The notes below the pieces were generated by a model. That model saw nothing but the letters and a program-made list of their open reading frames with translations, had not been told where the DNA came from and did no database searches. The position numbers were made by a program, and so were the translations under genes. DNA of 64,000 nt, from assembly GCA_016617855.1 (NCBI GenBank), contig JAECUM010004911.1, positions 50,946-114,945 on the forward strand, written 5' to 3'. This document shows positions 1-8,205 of this stretch, in pieces (within the stretch, counting starts at the first letter, position 1; each line of letters begins with the position of its first letter). Origin of the DNA: Megalonaias nervosa. Its lineage: Eukaryota > Mollusca > Bivalvia > Unionida > Unionidae.

Positions 1-344
1 TAATATATTTACGCTGTCTCACAGAACTTGTATTACTAATAGAATGTAGAACTGTACTTCAGTTTTTCAAAATTCATAAAATAATTTGCGCGTATAAGTT
101 ATAGTTCGTTAATGTAATAGACAGACGGACTAATACGCTATACACGTATAATATACAACTGGATTTGTACAGGTAACGACGTAGTAGTAAGGGAAATAAT
201 CGTTCAATTTACTCCGCAGAGAGATAGCCGAGTTATCTCGCTTTATTATATATACAATTGCTTTAATCATAGAAATTTGATTATTATTCATGTATTTACT
301 CAGCAGATTATTTTTTTGTTCCCCTGATTAAATAATCAGACGTT
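1..344. other. AT-rich region downstream of the element A penton
   Basis: No convincing gene. It lies where element B has its three-hairpin array, but no long hairpin is present here. A 7-bp perfect palindrome (CTGATTA, two bases, TAATCAG) sits at about 323-338, just beyond the penton stop, and could act in 3' end formation. The expected continuation of the element is left of base 1. Confidence 0.4.
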
Positions 345-1808
345 CTATGAGCGTATATACAAATCAATATTAAGAGATTCTTGTCTTAGATCCAAAATGT
401 TTCCTGCCTGGTCAGTGAGTTTGAAATTTATTCTTGTCAGAAATGGATTATGAACTCGCAGGTACACGGGGTTAATTGGTTCTGATACAATTAACGAACC
501 GGGAGGGACCAACGGACTAAAACTGAATAATATATACCCTTGCTGAGCTTGGCTAGATTTAGAAAGATCTACCTGATAGCTACCTTCAATAACATCACAT
601 ACCAGATTGATTGCAATTGTTGTTGTTATATTTACAATGTCCGGCGATATATGTCTACCGGCACCAAAGGGATTGTTATTGTGTTTTAGTATAGCCGGTG
701 GTGGGGCTATTTGTTTCCACGATTCAATTACTCGCGGATAATATTCTTCAATAAGATCATTTAATGATTTCTTCATTTCAGCGTTATTTAAATCTGGTAT
801 AACAAATGTTTGTAAATCTTTTTCTGTTATTTTATAACGATTAAGAAATACTTGTTTAGATTCTGGATTTGTGTAACGATTTCCATCGAGTTTAGTCGCA
901 GTGATTATAATACTTCGATTGACGATGTATAAATCGAATAAGATACCATTTAAATGTTTTATTGACTCAATTATTTGCTGCTTTACACTTTCATTACAAT
1001 GTTGTGATAATGAAATAAGTAAATTTCTTAAATCATTAAACGTTTTATCGTATTCGTGTTTAAGAGTATCTAAAAAATGTTTAATAAATTCTATATCAAC
1101 CGTATAGGAACTAATCTTCGTCCTGGTGTCTATGTTAACAATAAATAATGCTTTATTCAACTTGGGGATCCTTTTACCGTCAAAATCGGTAAAATAATAT
1201 CTATCTTCGTTTGGAAATCCAAATCTTGTATTACTCCATGGTTGTTTTTTTCGATATTCTGGATCTTTAATGAATTTTTCTTCACTCGTTTTAAATTCTT
1301 CTATTTTTGGTTCTGAAACTCCATTATAAACGGGTGCAACTTCAGGCCATACTAACACGGATCTGATCGAACTCTGATAAATATCTACGAGATAATCAGG
1401 AGAATTTATTTCAATAACCGCTGATAGTGTTGGTTCGTGAATAGTAATCGCTATTTTAGATTCTTTCCCTGTGATAGATTTAATTCTGCGTTGGAATTCA
1501 TCATTAATCTGTTCTATTTGATAACTGCCCGTTGAAATTCCAACAACTTGCCAATCAGGTGTTCCATCCGGTTTATTTTTATTCGCAAATACCAGTGAAT
1601 TATTTGGTTGTTGTCCACCAAACGGTTTTGATCTAATATTAGGCCAACTATAATAAACTCGTAATTGCGCTAATGCGATTTCCTTTGCTGGAATTGCAGT
1701 CGGAAAATTAACGCTAAATTCAGGATTGGTTGAGCTTAATGATATCGTAGTAGTTTTTGACGGCGTTGTATTAGCCACGATCTGCTGAAGTAATTGCGAC
1801 TCTGACAT
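345..1808 (-). CDS. Penton-like minor capsid protein (element A)
   Basis: An open frame of 487 residues. It is strongly similar along its whole length to the broken gene at 23232-24702 in B and more weakly to 43254-44040 in C. Residues 25-60 contain the signature segment NFPTAIPAKEIALAQLRVY, followed by the block VVGISTGSYQIEQINDEF, both conserved in B. In Polintons the gene of this size after the virion block encodes the penton base that fills the capsid vertices. The start is chosen because it matches the B start and follows a leader of repeated AATAATAA triplets. The C-terminal about 60 residues (VYLRVHNPFLTRINFKL onwards) are conserved in all three elements. The penton assignment rests on family position and similarity, not on a structure. 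Confidence 0.8.
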   Translation of the reverse strand: MSESQLLQQIVANTTPSKTTTISLSSTNPEFSVNFPTAIPAKEIALAQLRVYYSWPNIRSKPFGGQQPNNSLVFANKNKPDGTPDWQVVGISTGSYQIEQINDEFQRRIKSITGKESKIAITIHEPTLSAVIEINSPDYLVDIYQSSIRSVLVWPEVAPVYNGVSEPKIEEFKTSEEKFIKDPEYRKKQPWSNTRFGFPNEDRYYFTDFDGKRIPKLNKALFIVNIDTRTKISSYTVDIEFIKHFLDTLKHEYDKTFNDLRNLLISLSQHCNESVKQQIIESIKHLNGILFDLYIVNRSIIITATKLDGNRYTNPESKQVFLNRYKITEKDLQTFVIPDLNNAEMKKSLNDLIEEYYPRVIESWKQIAPPPAILKHNNNPFGAGRHISPDIVNITTTIAINLVCDVIEGSYQVDLSKSSQAQQGYILFSFSPLVPPGSLIVSEPINPVYLRVHNPFLTRINFKLTDQAGNILDLRQESLNIDLYIRS

Positions 1809-1826
1809 TATTATTATCGTTATTAT

Positions 1827-2315
1827 TTAATTCTCCATCTTTCCGTTATTATCACTAGCGATTATGAACGCTTCATCGTAGGTTTTCATTATCGTTACGA
1901 ACTCCTCATCGGATATTTTACCATCACTGAGATACGATGAAATATACGAGCATAATGTAATGTATGCGGCTGTTGCTGTGTGTAATTTCATCACGTACTC
2001 GTTTAGTTTATCATTCGTACACGTAGATATTTTTTTTAGAGATAATACTGAAAATACCTGCGCATGTTGTTGCCGTTGAAACTATAATCGTTACAACTGC
2101 AGGCGCTGTCATCGTTACTGTTGATAATAATAATCCAGTTCCAGCAATAACAGCAGAAACCGAGTATACCATTATATCAATAACGACCATACGACGACGA
2201 TATTTTTTTTTACCTTTATCGTGTAATCGTCGATGATATTTTTTAGTTTAGTTTGACACTCACATACTTGAGCGTATCTGTGACGTTGAACGTCGATAAA
2301 TGCCTCTTGATTCAT
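1827..2315 (-). pseudogene. Two-helix membrane protein, frameshifted (element A)
   Basis: The first about 35 codons (MNQEAFIDVQRHRYAQVCE...) and the end (EEFVTIMKTYDEAF) match the intact 173-residue protein at 22647-23168 in B, but the middle, which would encode two hydrophobic helices, is in another frame. The break coincides with a run of nine A at about 2203-2211, where B has seven. It could be real decay or a homopolymer length error. The gene sits between fiber and penton as in B. The function is unknown; a virion membrane-active or entry role is inferred only from location and hydrophobicity. Confidence 0.6.
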
Positions 2316-2324
2316 TATACTTAT

Positions 2325-3421
2325 CTAGGTAACTAATTGAGGAGTTTCGGCTACAAACTCAATACACCACCAATAATCTGCTGTGGTTAACTTTTTATCA
2401 TTCGCTATCAGCATAAACGTTTCTTCAGCATCTTTGTTTAACACTATAGACACAGTTCCAGAAAAACTATCGGTTAAATGACGCCATGTAACTGTGGTAA
2501 ATATAGTAAATTTTTCAGCACAAAATATAGATAATCTGTATACACCAGTGACCTCTGCGGTATGTTTAAGGGTGTTATTTTCCGGTGTCCATGTTGCCTT
2601 TCCTGATGCGACTGCGTACACGATATTAATGATCTGCTTGTGAGGAATTTTAACGAGATCAGTTTTTTGAATAATGTTAGGAATACCACTAATGATATCG
2701 TTGAGTCTTGCGTTAATGTCAGCGAGATTAATAATAACATTTGGTGGAGTTCCAAAAAAATCATTATATTTCTGTTTACATTTCTACGAAAATTTAGAAA
2801 TGTTTGTACGTGATTAAAATATTCAGTTCTAAGTGCAGCAATTCCATCATTGATAGTCGTTAATGAAGTAGTTATTGGAATTTCCCTATCGTCGACGTAT
2901 TTCTTCGTTGCAGCGTCGAAATCTGTTTCTGGTGTTCTGAGATTATTAATACCATTATTATTCATGTCGAGAAATGCACGCATTATACCACCGCGCACTG
3001 ACACGTATTTGGATTCTTGATCATCGACGTATTTTTTTGTTGCTGCGTCTGTATCTGCGATTGGATCTCCAAGATGCGTAATTTTTCTTCTTGACATAAT
3101 AATGTCACCGGTAAATACATCACCAGTTTTCTTAACATAATCGTTAACCGACTTACCGGAATCCTGTATTTTACCCTGATCAGTGAAAGTAACGACATTA
3201 TTAACAACCGCGTTTGGAATTCGTACAAGTACATCTGGTAGTTGTATATTACTCGTTTTTAATCGTCCTTGTTTGTCCTGAAAAACGACGACTTCATTTT
3301 GATCCACACTTGTGATATTTAATAAATCATCGATTTCATTTCTGAGCTGATCAAGAGTTGCATATTTAGATAAATCGATCTTCTGAGTTTTACCTAAGGA
3401 TCTTCCATAAATATCTACCAT
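2325..3421 (-). pseudogene. Fiber/spike-like protein, one frameshift (element A)
   Basis: The start (MVDIYGRSLGKTQKIDLSKY) matches B at 21548. The N-terminal half has two copies of a phage tail-fiber-like repeat, each with an IIMSRRKITHLGDP or MNNNGINNLRTP strand followed by DAATKKYVDD, typical of trimeric beta-helical shafts. A one-base difference from B near 2765 moves the last third into another frame (2325-2621), which encodes a distinct aromatic-rich head ending YWWCIEFVAE. The break is not in a homopolymer, so it is likely real. The expected role is host attachment. It lies directly after the protease, as in B. Confidence 0.7.
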
Positions 3422-3440
3422 TATATTTACTGATATCAGT

Positions 3441-3898
3441 TTAAGTATTATGACGTAGTGTAGTGAACGCGTGTACGACTTTATGAGGCGGTGCTGTTGA
3501 TTTTGATACAGCATCAAGCATAGCGAGGGTTTCACGGCCGCATATTGGAGGATCAGTTATTTTTTGTGTCGGTAGCGTTGAATACCAGATTAGAACAGTA
3601 TTATTGTTAACGTAATGAAGAAATTCTTTTGGTGGTGCTAATCCATACGAATCGAAATAAATAATACCACGTGGACCAATTGCATATCCTACCCAGTGCG
3701 TGCCTGGGCCAGAGTTTTTATCGAGATTAATGATACCGGTTTCATGTTGCATTGCAACGGTAGGTAATTGATCGCGCATAAAAACACCTCTGAATTTTTT
3801 TTTATTTTTAATTGCTTAGCAGCATTAAGTAAATAAAAATTGGACATGGGTGTTATTAGTAAACTGTCCCTGGTAATCTTAGACCCTTTCCGTACCAT
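3441..3898 (-). pseudogene. Adenain-type cysteine protease, N-terminal frameshift (element A)
   Basis: Residues of the catalytic core are visible: histidine in GTHWVGY, aspartate in IYFDSYG and cysteine in PPICGRE, as in the intact copy at 21039-21542. The first about 35 residues (MSNFYLLNAAKQ) are in a different frame from the core; the shift lies in a run of nine T (plus strand) at about 3795-3803. A also lacks roughly nine residues after YVNNNT relative to B. Adenain-type proteases mature virion core proteins in adenoviruses and Polintons. The start overlaps the end of the core-protein gene, an arrangement kept in B and C. Confidence 0.75.
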
Positions 3899-3952
3899 GA
3901 AGGCGGGGTCCCTGGTAATCTTAAACCCCGACCGTATGCTGGGCCTGATAAT

Positions 3953-4417
3953 CTAAGACGGCCCGGCTGTGGTACGGTTGGTGCTCTTAGACGTCTTCCG
4001 TGTTGTTTTGCCCGTGATCTTTTTTTTTGAACTTTCTGCGTGTATAATTCCTTGACCCGTTGCTTTCTTTAACGCCATTCCAGCAGCAGTTCCAACAGCA
4101 CCTAGCGCAGCTGCCTTTGCAACAGCTGGGGCTGCAGCTGCTGTTAATGCTGGTATTGCTGCAAGAAGCGGAAATATACCACCCGTTTTAGCAATATCTT
4201 TGATGGCGCCCGCAGAAAGATTAAGTTTGACGCCTTTATTTGATTTTTTAGCGTCGTTGAAGTTTTTAAACTGACGCTCGGTCAACGACAGTTTATTTAC
4301 ACCGGTCATCTGTTCTCGCTTTAGCGATATTTTTATTCCACAATTATTTTTTGATGCTGATTGCAGCCTTTTAATCTGACCAGGAGTCAGACTCACACTA
4401 ACGTGATGATATGACAT
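3953..4417 (-). CDS. Small hydrophobic/basic virion core protein (element A)
   Basis: 154 residues. The N-terminus has an LTPGQIKRLQS motif, repeated later as SLTERQFKNF and NLSAGAIKDI. The centre is an Ala/Leu-rich hydrophobic stretch (GGIFPLLAAIPALTAAAAP) and the end is strongly basic. B and C have the same architecture. By position and composition it is a candidate equivalent of adenoviral small core or membrane-lytic proteins (inference). A run of nine A at about 4020-4028, eight in B, changes the frame of the tail, so the GLRLPG repeats found in the B tail are here out of frame. A GQG site after the hydrophobic part could be a protease cleavage point. Confidence 0.65.
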   Translation of the reverse strand: MSYHHVSVSLTPGQIKRLQSASKNNCGIKISLKREQMTGVNKLSLTERQFKNFNDAKKSNKGVKLNLSAGAIKDIAKTGGIFPLLAAIPALTAAAAPAVAKAAALGAVGTAAGMALKKATGQGIIHAESSKKKITGKTTRKTSKSTNRTTAGPS

Positions 4418-4439
4418 TATAATATTATGAACGATCTAA

Positions 4440-5831
4440 TTACATGTTTTCTACTGGAGCATCAATAACTCTCATTCGTCCACCAACACCTTCGAGTAAC
4501 ATCGATTTATCGCTGAGTATAACAGCAATTGCTCTGTAATTAGCAATAGCTGCTGTTGACACACGAGCTCGAAGATGAATATCTACAACAGATTGTCTGG
4601 TTAAATCTAAATGTTCTAGTGAAAAGTAATAAATCGGATACAGCGATGTAAAATCTAGCTGCGATATTTGTAAACCAGTATCAATGTTTTGATCACGTCC
4701 CATGAATGTCATTAATCGATGATATGCACGTGCTACATGATTATTTCCAAAATTCAGTAATATATCCTCGGATGGTTCTTGATGTCCATTTATCCTTAAT
4801 GAAATCTCAGAAACACCGAGTTGGTCAAATATCATGTGACTATGTGTTTGATCGTTTACTCGTACAGCATTTTGAAACGCAATAAATATATGTCGCGGTG
4901 CAGAAACACCTTGCTGTGATGCTATCTGCCATGTAAATAAACCATCAATTGCACTCTGAACAGCATCTGTGGTCATAGTCAACCATGACAAAGTTGATTT
5001 ACCGCCTTGACTCATAAAAGATAACAACCGGTCATCTTCGGATATTGATGGAGTCATCACTGGCATCCACAGGGAAAGTTTTGTAAGAATTACTTTACCA
5101 GCATCAGTACCAGCGGGTCGCCATATTGCATCATTATCATCGCCTTTTCGTACAAGTACAACTGTGTGTTTGGCTCCGAAAATGACTTTTCTGACATTTC
5201 TACAGAATCCAAAGATATGTGACAGTGGAATTGCACATGAAAATGTTCTTCTTCCACCACGCAACATTGCTTGACGTGCTGCAAATCCTAAGTTGAAATT
5301 TGGATTAGAACCATGAACCACCGGCCACACATCAGCGTCAAGGGTGTTGGCGGCGTTTCTTAGTTGTCTCATATTGTATTGATTGTTATCAGAGTGGTTA
5401 GAAGTATCTTTTGAAAACATCATTGATGGACCAGCTGATCTTGAATAATCGTCGCTGTATCTCGCAAGACTAAGTATTGTCGTTGCAACGTCGACGTCTT
5501 TCTGGATTGATTCAATATTTTTTCCGTCAATCATGTACGTAGCGCTGTCAAATAATGCCATAATACCATTATTAACAAAACCAACAACAATATTAGCGGC
5601 ATATGCTACTGGTGCTAAAGGATTAGCGTTATTTATAATTTCACCTTCGACTTCAATAAATGCTTCAGCGGGTAAGAAATATCTACTTGTATCCTGAACC
5701 TTTAGTTCGATTCGTCCACGCTGATCTGGAATTCGTGCGTCGTAAGAATAATACTGATAATCGCGCACAGACTCATCTTTGAGTACTGGTGCATCCATGT
5801 CAAACGCGGGGTCAGATATGCGCTTAAACAT
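4440..5831 (-). CDS. Major capsid protein, double jelly-roll type (element A)
   Basis: 463 residues, open throughout and preceded by the leader CGATAATAATAAAG. It is very similar to B (19118-20496) and distantly similar to C (41288-42796). Conserved landmarks are FLPAEAFIEVEGEI (residues 52-65), DVDVATTILSLARYSDDYS (112-130), IPLSHIFGFCRNVRKVIFGA (201-220), RWMP/SLWMP, and near the end LYPIYYFSLEHLD. Size, position and the FGF(C/Y)R landmark fit the Polinton hexon-like MCP, which trimerises to form the icosahedral shell. It is the best preserved capsid gene in the window. Confidence 0.85.
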   Translation of the reverse strand: MFKRISDPAFDMDAPVLKDESVRDYQYYSYDARIPDQRGRIELKVQDTSRYFLPAEAFIEVEGEIINNANPLAPVAYAANIVVGFVNNGIMALFDSATYMIDGKNIESIQKDVDVATTILSLARYSDDYSRSAGPSMMFSKDTSNHSDNNQYNMRQLRNAANTLDADVWPVVHGSNPNFNLGFAARQAMLRGGRRTFSCAIPLSHIFGFCRNVRKVIFGAKHTVVLVRKGDDNDAIWRPAGTDAGKVILTKLSLWMPVMTPSISEDDRLLSFMSQGGKSTLSWLTMTTDAVQSAIDGLFTWQIASQQGVSAPRHIFIAFQNAVRVNDQTHSHMIFDQLGVSEISLRINGHQEPSEDILLNFGNNHVARAYHRLMTFMGRDQNIDTGLQISQLDFTSLYPIYYFSLEHLDLTRQSVVDIHLRARVSTAAIANYRAIAVILSDKSMLLEGVGGRMRVIDAPVENM

Positions 5832-5839
5832 CTTTATTA

Positions 5840-6291
5840 TTATCGTCTTCGTCTAACTCGAAGACCACTTCCTGCTATCAGACTAGCGGTTATATTTTTT
5901 CCTTTTCCGACATCGGGATATCAGCTAACTCCGCTAGTTTTTGATTAGCGGCTTGATTTATTATTTTACTTACGCTTGCGGGCATCACTTCAGTGCTAGG
6001 TAATTTCACAGGTCGGACCGGTCTGCGTATTAATCGTGATAGTCTATCTTTGATCGCTGAGAATGCTTTGCTAGCGAGATTACCAACAGCGCCTATACCC
6101 TTTTCACGAACAACATCAATAGCTTTCATTCCTAGTTGCTTTGCAATAGGTATTGCTTTTGGGGCTATCCTTCTAAACAAACCCTGAATAACATCACCTA
6201 ATCCATCTCCGTAGGTCGTTTTGTATACAGGTAATCGAGAGTTTATTACCCTGACCATGATAGGTCCACGTTGAGTACCATGCACGATCAT
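5840..6291 (-). pseudogene. Small basic virion protein, C-terminal frameshift (element A)
   Basis: The start at 6291 (MIVHGTQRGPIMVRV) is preferred over the upstream GTG at 6315 because it follows the usual AATAATAAA leader. The protein has a GDGLGDVIQGLFRR segment, an amphipathic centre and a conserved STEVMP..VSKIINQAANQKLAEL block. The frame closes at 5890, but the sequence up to 5840, one base out of frame, still encodes a basic tail ending RVRRRR just before the MCP start, as in B. The shift lies in an A run of six (seven in B). A related protein in C is at 42823-43187. Function unknown; probably a minor capsid or core protein. Confidence 0.6.
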
Positions 6292-6324
6292 TTTATTATT
6301 AACTGTTTTTATCACTAATTGTAT

Positions 6325-7470
6325 CTAATCACTGTAATAATCGTCGGCGATTTCATTAATGAGGGATCGATACACATTAATATCCATGATGCCGCCACTA
6401 AATAATCGTTTAGAAATATCAGCTACTTCATTAATGATTTCTGGGGAATTATTACCAGCTCGTTTTCCTCCGATGAGAATTTCTAGTCGATCAACATCAG
6501 CGAGAGCGTTATTGGGACAGGTAATAAGACCACTTCCTAAACCACTTCCAGTTGCGCCGGGAGCGTCTTGAAATTCTTCTTCTTCTTCCTTACTTATTGT
6601 TTGGACTGGTTGTAATCGTTTTTTTTTTTCTTGTTCTAGTTTTCGTTGTTGTTGTTCTCGTTGTTGTCGTTCTCGTTGTAGTCGTGGTGATGATGGTGAT
6701 TCTGGATAATCACGAAGTGATTGCTCAAATGGTTTTGGTGTTTTTTGTTTTGGAGGTTTTTGTTTCTTTTGTTTTATCTCCTCTCTTCTTGATTTAATTA
6801 ATTTATCAATTTCCCTAACATAATCCTGATATAATGGATCATCATCTCTAGCTTGTTCAACATTCATATTTATGCGATATAAATATTTGTACCATTGTTT
6901 ACTGGTTTTAATATCTTTTGCGTATTCAGGTTTCATTAATTTACATCTTTGACTAAAACTATCCACGGCAAACTTAGCTATTTGATTTATTAGGGTCAAA
7001 TTATTAATTACTTTAATAGTTTCTTCATAAAATTTATTTTTCAATTCAGCAGTACTTGATTTTGATTCAGGGGCTAGTGCTTCAGCACCTTCTACTTCAT
7101 CATCTTCTGCTTCAGCACCTTCAGGTTGATCTTCATCTTCAGGTATTTCCGGGACTGGCATCGCAGCAGCTATTTCGGCTGGAAGTTCACGTAAAATTTC
7201 TTTTGTCTTTTTTGTTCTTCTTGCTATTTTTCCAGTTCCTTCTGCTATTTTTCCAGTTGCTTCAGCAGTTTTCTCTAACACAGGTTGAATACCTTTAGTG
7301 GTCTCAGTGATAGGTTTAAATAATTTTTTTGTATCCTCTTCAAATTCAACTTGAGATTCCTGACGCGATTGTAGTTGTTGCTTAACAGAATCACGAACGG
7401 GTAGATATTTTTTAATTACCTTTAGTCGCTCTCGAGCTAATTTAGCTGAGTGTGGTTCTCCAATACTCAT
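6325..7470 (-). CDS. Long charged coiled protein of the virion block (element A)
   Basis: 381 residues, intact. The N-terminus MSIGEPHSAKLARERLKVI matches B at 18081. The centre is Glu/Lys/Gln-rich and probably coiled coil (KTAEATGKIAEGTGKIARRT, then a KQKKQKPPKQK and RERQQREQQ stretch). The C-terminal about 60 residues, with DRLEILIGGKRAGN, form a compact domain also seen at the end of the C homologue (44102-45197). LIGG-K fits the adenain-type consensus (M/I/L)xGG-x, so it may be processed. It is the first gene inside the terminal repeat. The role is unknown; scaffold or tegument-like is inference. Confidence 0.65.
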   Translation of the reverse strand: MSIGEPHSAKLARERLKVIKKYLPVRDSVKQQLQSRQESQVEFEEDTKKLFKPITETTKGIQPVLEKTAEATGKIAEGTGKIARRTKKTKEILRELPAEIAAAMPVPEIPEDEDQPEGAEAEDDEVEGAEALAPESKSSTAELKNKFYEETIKVINNLTLINQIAKFAVDSFSQRCKLMKPEYAKDIKTSKQWYKYLYRINMNVEQARDDDPLYQDYVREIDKLIKSRREEIKQKKQKPPKQKTPKPFEQSLRDYPESPSSPRLQRERQQREQQQRKLEQEKKKRLQPVQTISKEEEEEFQDAPGATGSGLGSGLITCPNNALADVDRLEILIGGKRAGNNSPEIINEVADISKRLFSGGIMDINVYRSLINEIADDYYSD

Positions 7471-7503
7471 TATTGATAATATCTATATGGCTGTTTAATT
7501 CAT

Positions 7504-7677
7504 AGCAGCAGAGAGGGTGAATGACATACGCGTAGTGACCAGATTGTGAAAAAATCTGGTCAATTAAAGAAGTTTTCATTATTAAGGCAAAAACTTCTTT
7601 TTTCAGCCTTCGTAGGAACCCTTAATTTTCAAAAATAAGGTCTCTACAAAGTTGTAGGGTTCACCCTCTCTGCTGCT
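7504..7677. repeat. Terminal repeat of element A, bounded by inverted 18-base arms
   Basis: The inner end starts AGCAGCAGAGAGGGTGAA and the outer end is its exact reverse complement, so the 174-bp repeat can fold on itself. It contains two further small hairpins (GACCAGATT...AATCTGGTC and AAGAAGTTTT...AAAACTTCTT). The outer sequence (GAACCCTACAACTTTGTA) is shared with element D and differs from B. Only one end of A is in the window, so no target duplication can be checked. Confidence 0.9.
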
Positions 7678-7963
7678 AAAGTATTTAGGAGTATCTTTAG
7701 CCCTACATTACAGTGTTAATTACAAAGAGATTATTATTTATGTGTCCTAGCAAGAGACCACGAGGGTGTGATTATAATTTCCAATAAATGTTATGCACGA
7801 ATATGATTACATTTGGTGGGTCAATTATTTTAAATAATAAATTGTGGCAAACCAAATGTGGTGCCATATCATTGCATGTTTGAAGGACCTCTTTGGGTTT
7901 TGTTTTGTCCTTCGTAATGTTGAGATTGAAAATATATGTCGATGTTAATTCTTAATGTTGCTT

Positions 7964-8205
7964 TCTATCCACCTGTGTCAGTTTATAGACCTTTTCAGCG
8001 TAGAAGTCCATGCAATTTATTTCTCTATCCACCTGTGTCAGTTTATATACTTTTTCAGCGTGGAAGCCCATGCAGTTTGTTTCTCTTTCCACCTGTGTCA
8101 GTTTATATACTTTTACAGCGTAGAAGTCCATGCAATTTATTTCTCTATCCACCTGTGTCAGTTTATATACTTTTTCAGCGTAGAAGCCTATGCAATTTAT
8201 TTCTC
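7964..8205. repeat. Minisatellite, four copies of a 60-bp unit
   Basis: The unit begins CTATCCACCTGTGTCAGTTT and repeats with an exact 60-base period and few substitutions. Because 60 is a multiple of three, open frames run through it on both strands (about 7936-8262 plus, 7952-8152 minus). These frames are best explained by the repeat rather than by a gene. Confidence 0.9.

Larger units (their letters stand above)
1..7677 (-). mobile_element. Polinton/Maverick-like element A, partial (its other end lies left of the window)
   Basis: Eight virion genes lie in tandem on the minus strand in the same order as in element B: coiled protein, small basic protein, MCP, core protein, protease, fiber, membrane protein, penton. 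The block starts just inside the terminal repeat at 7504-7677. Proteins are closely similar to those of B, so A and B are one family in opposite orientation. The replication and integration half expected next to the penton is outside the window. Four of five reading-frame breaks sit in homopolymer runs of 6-9 bases. Confidence 0.9.
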
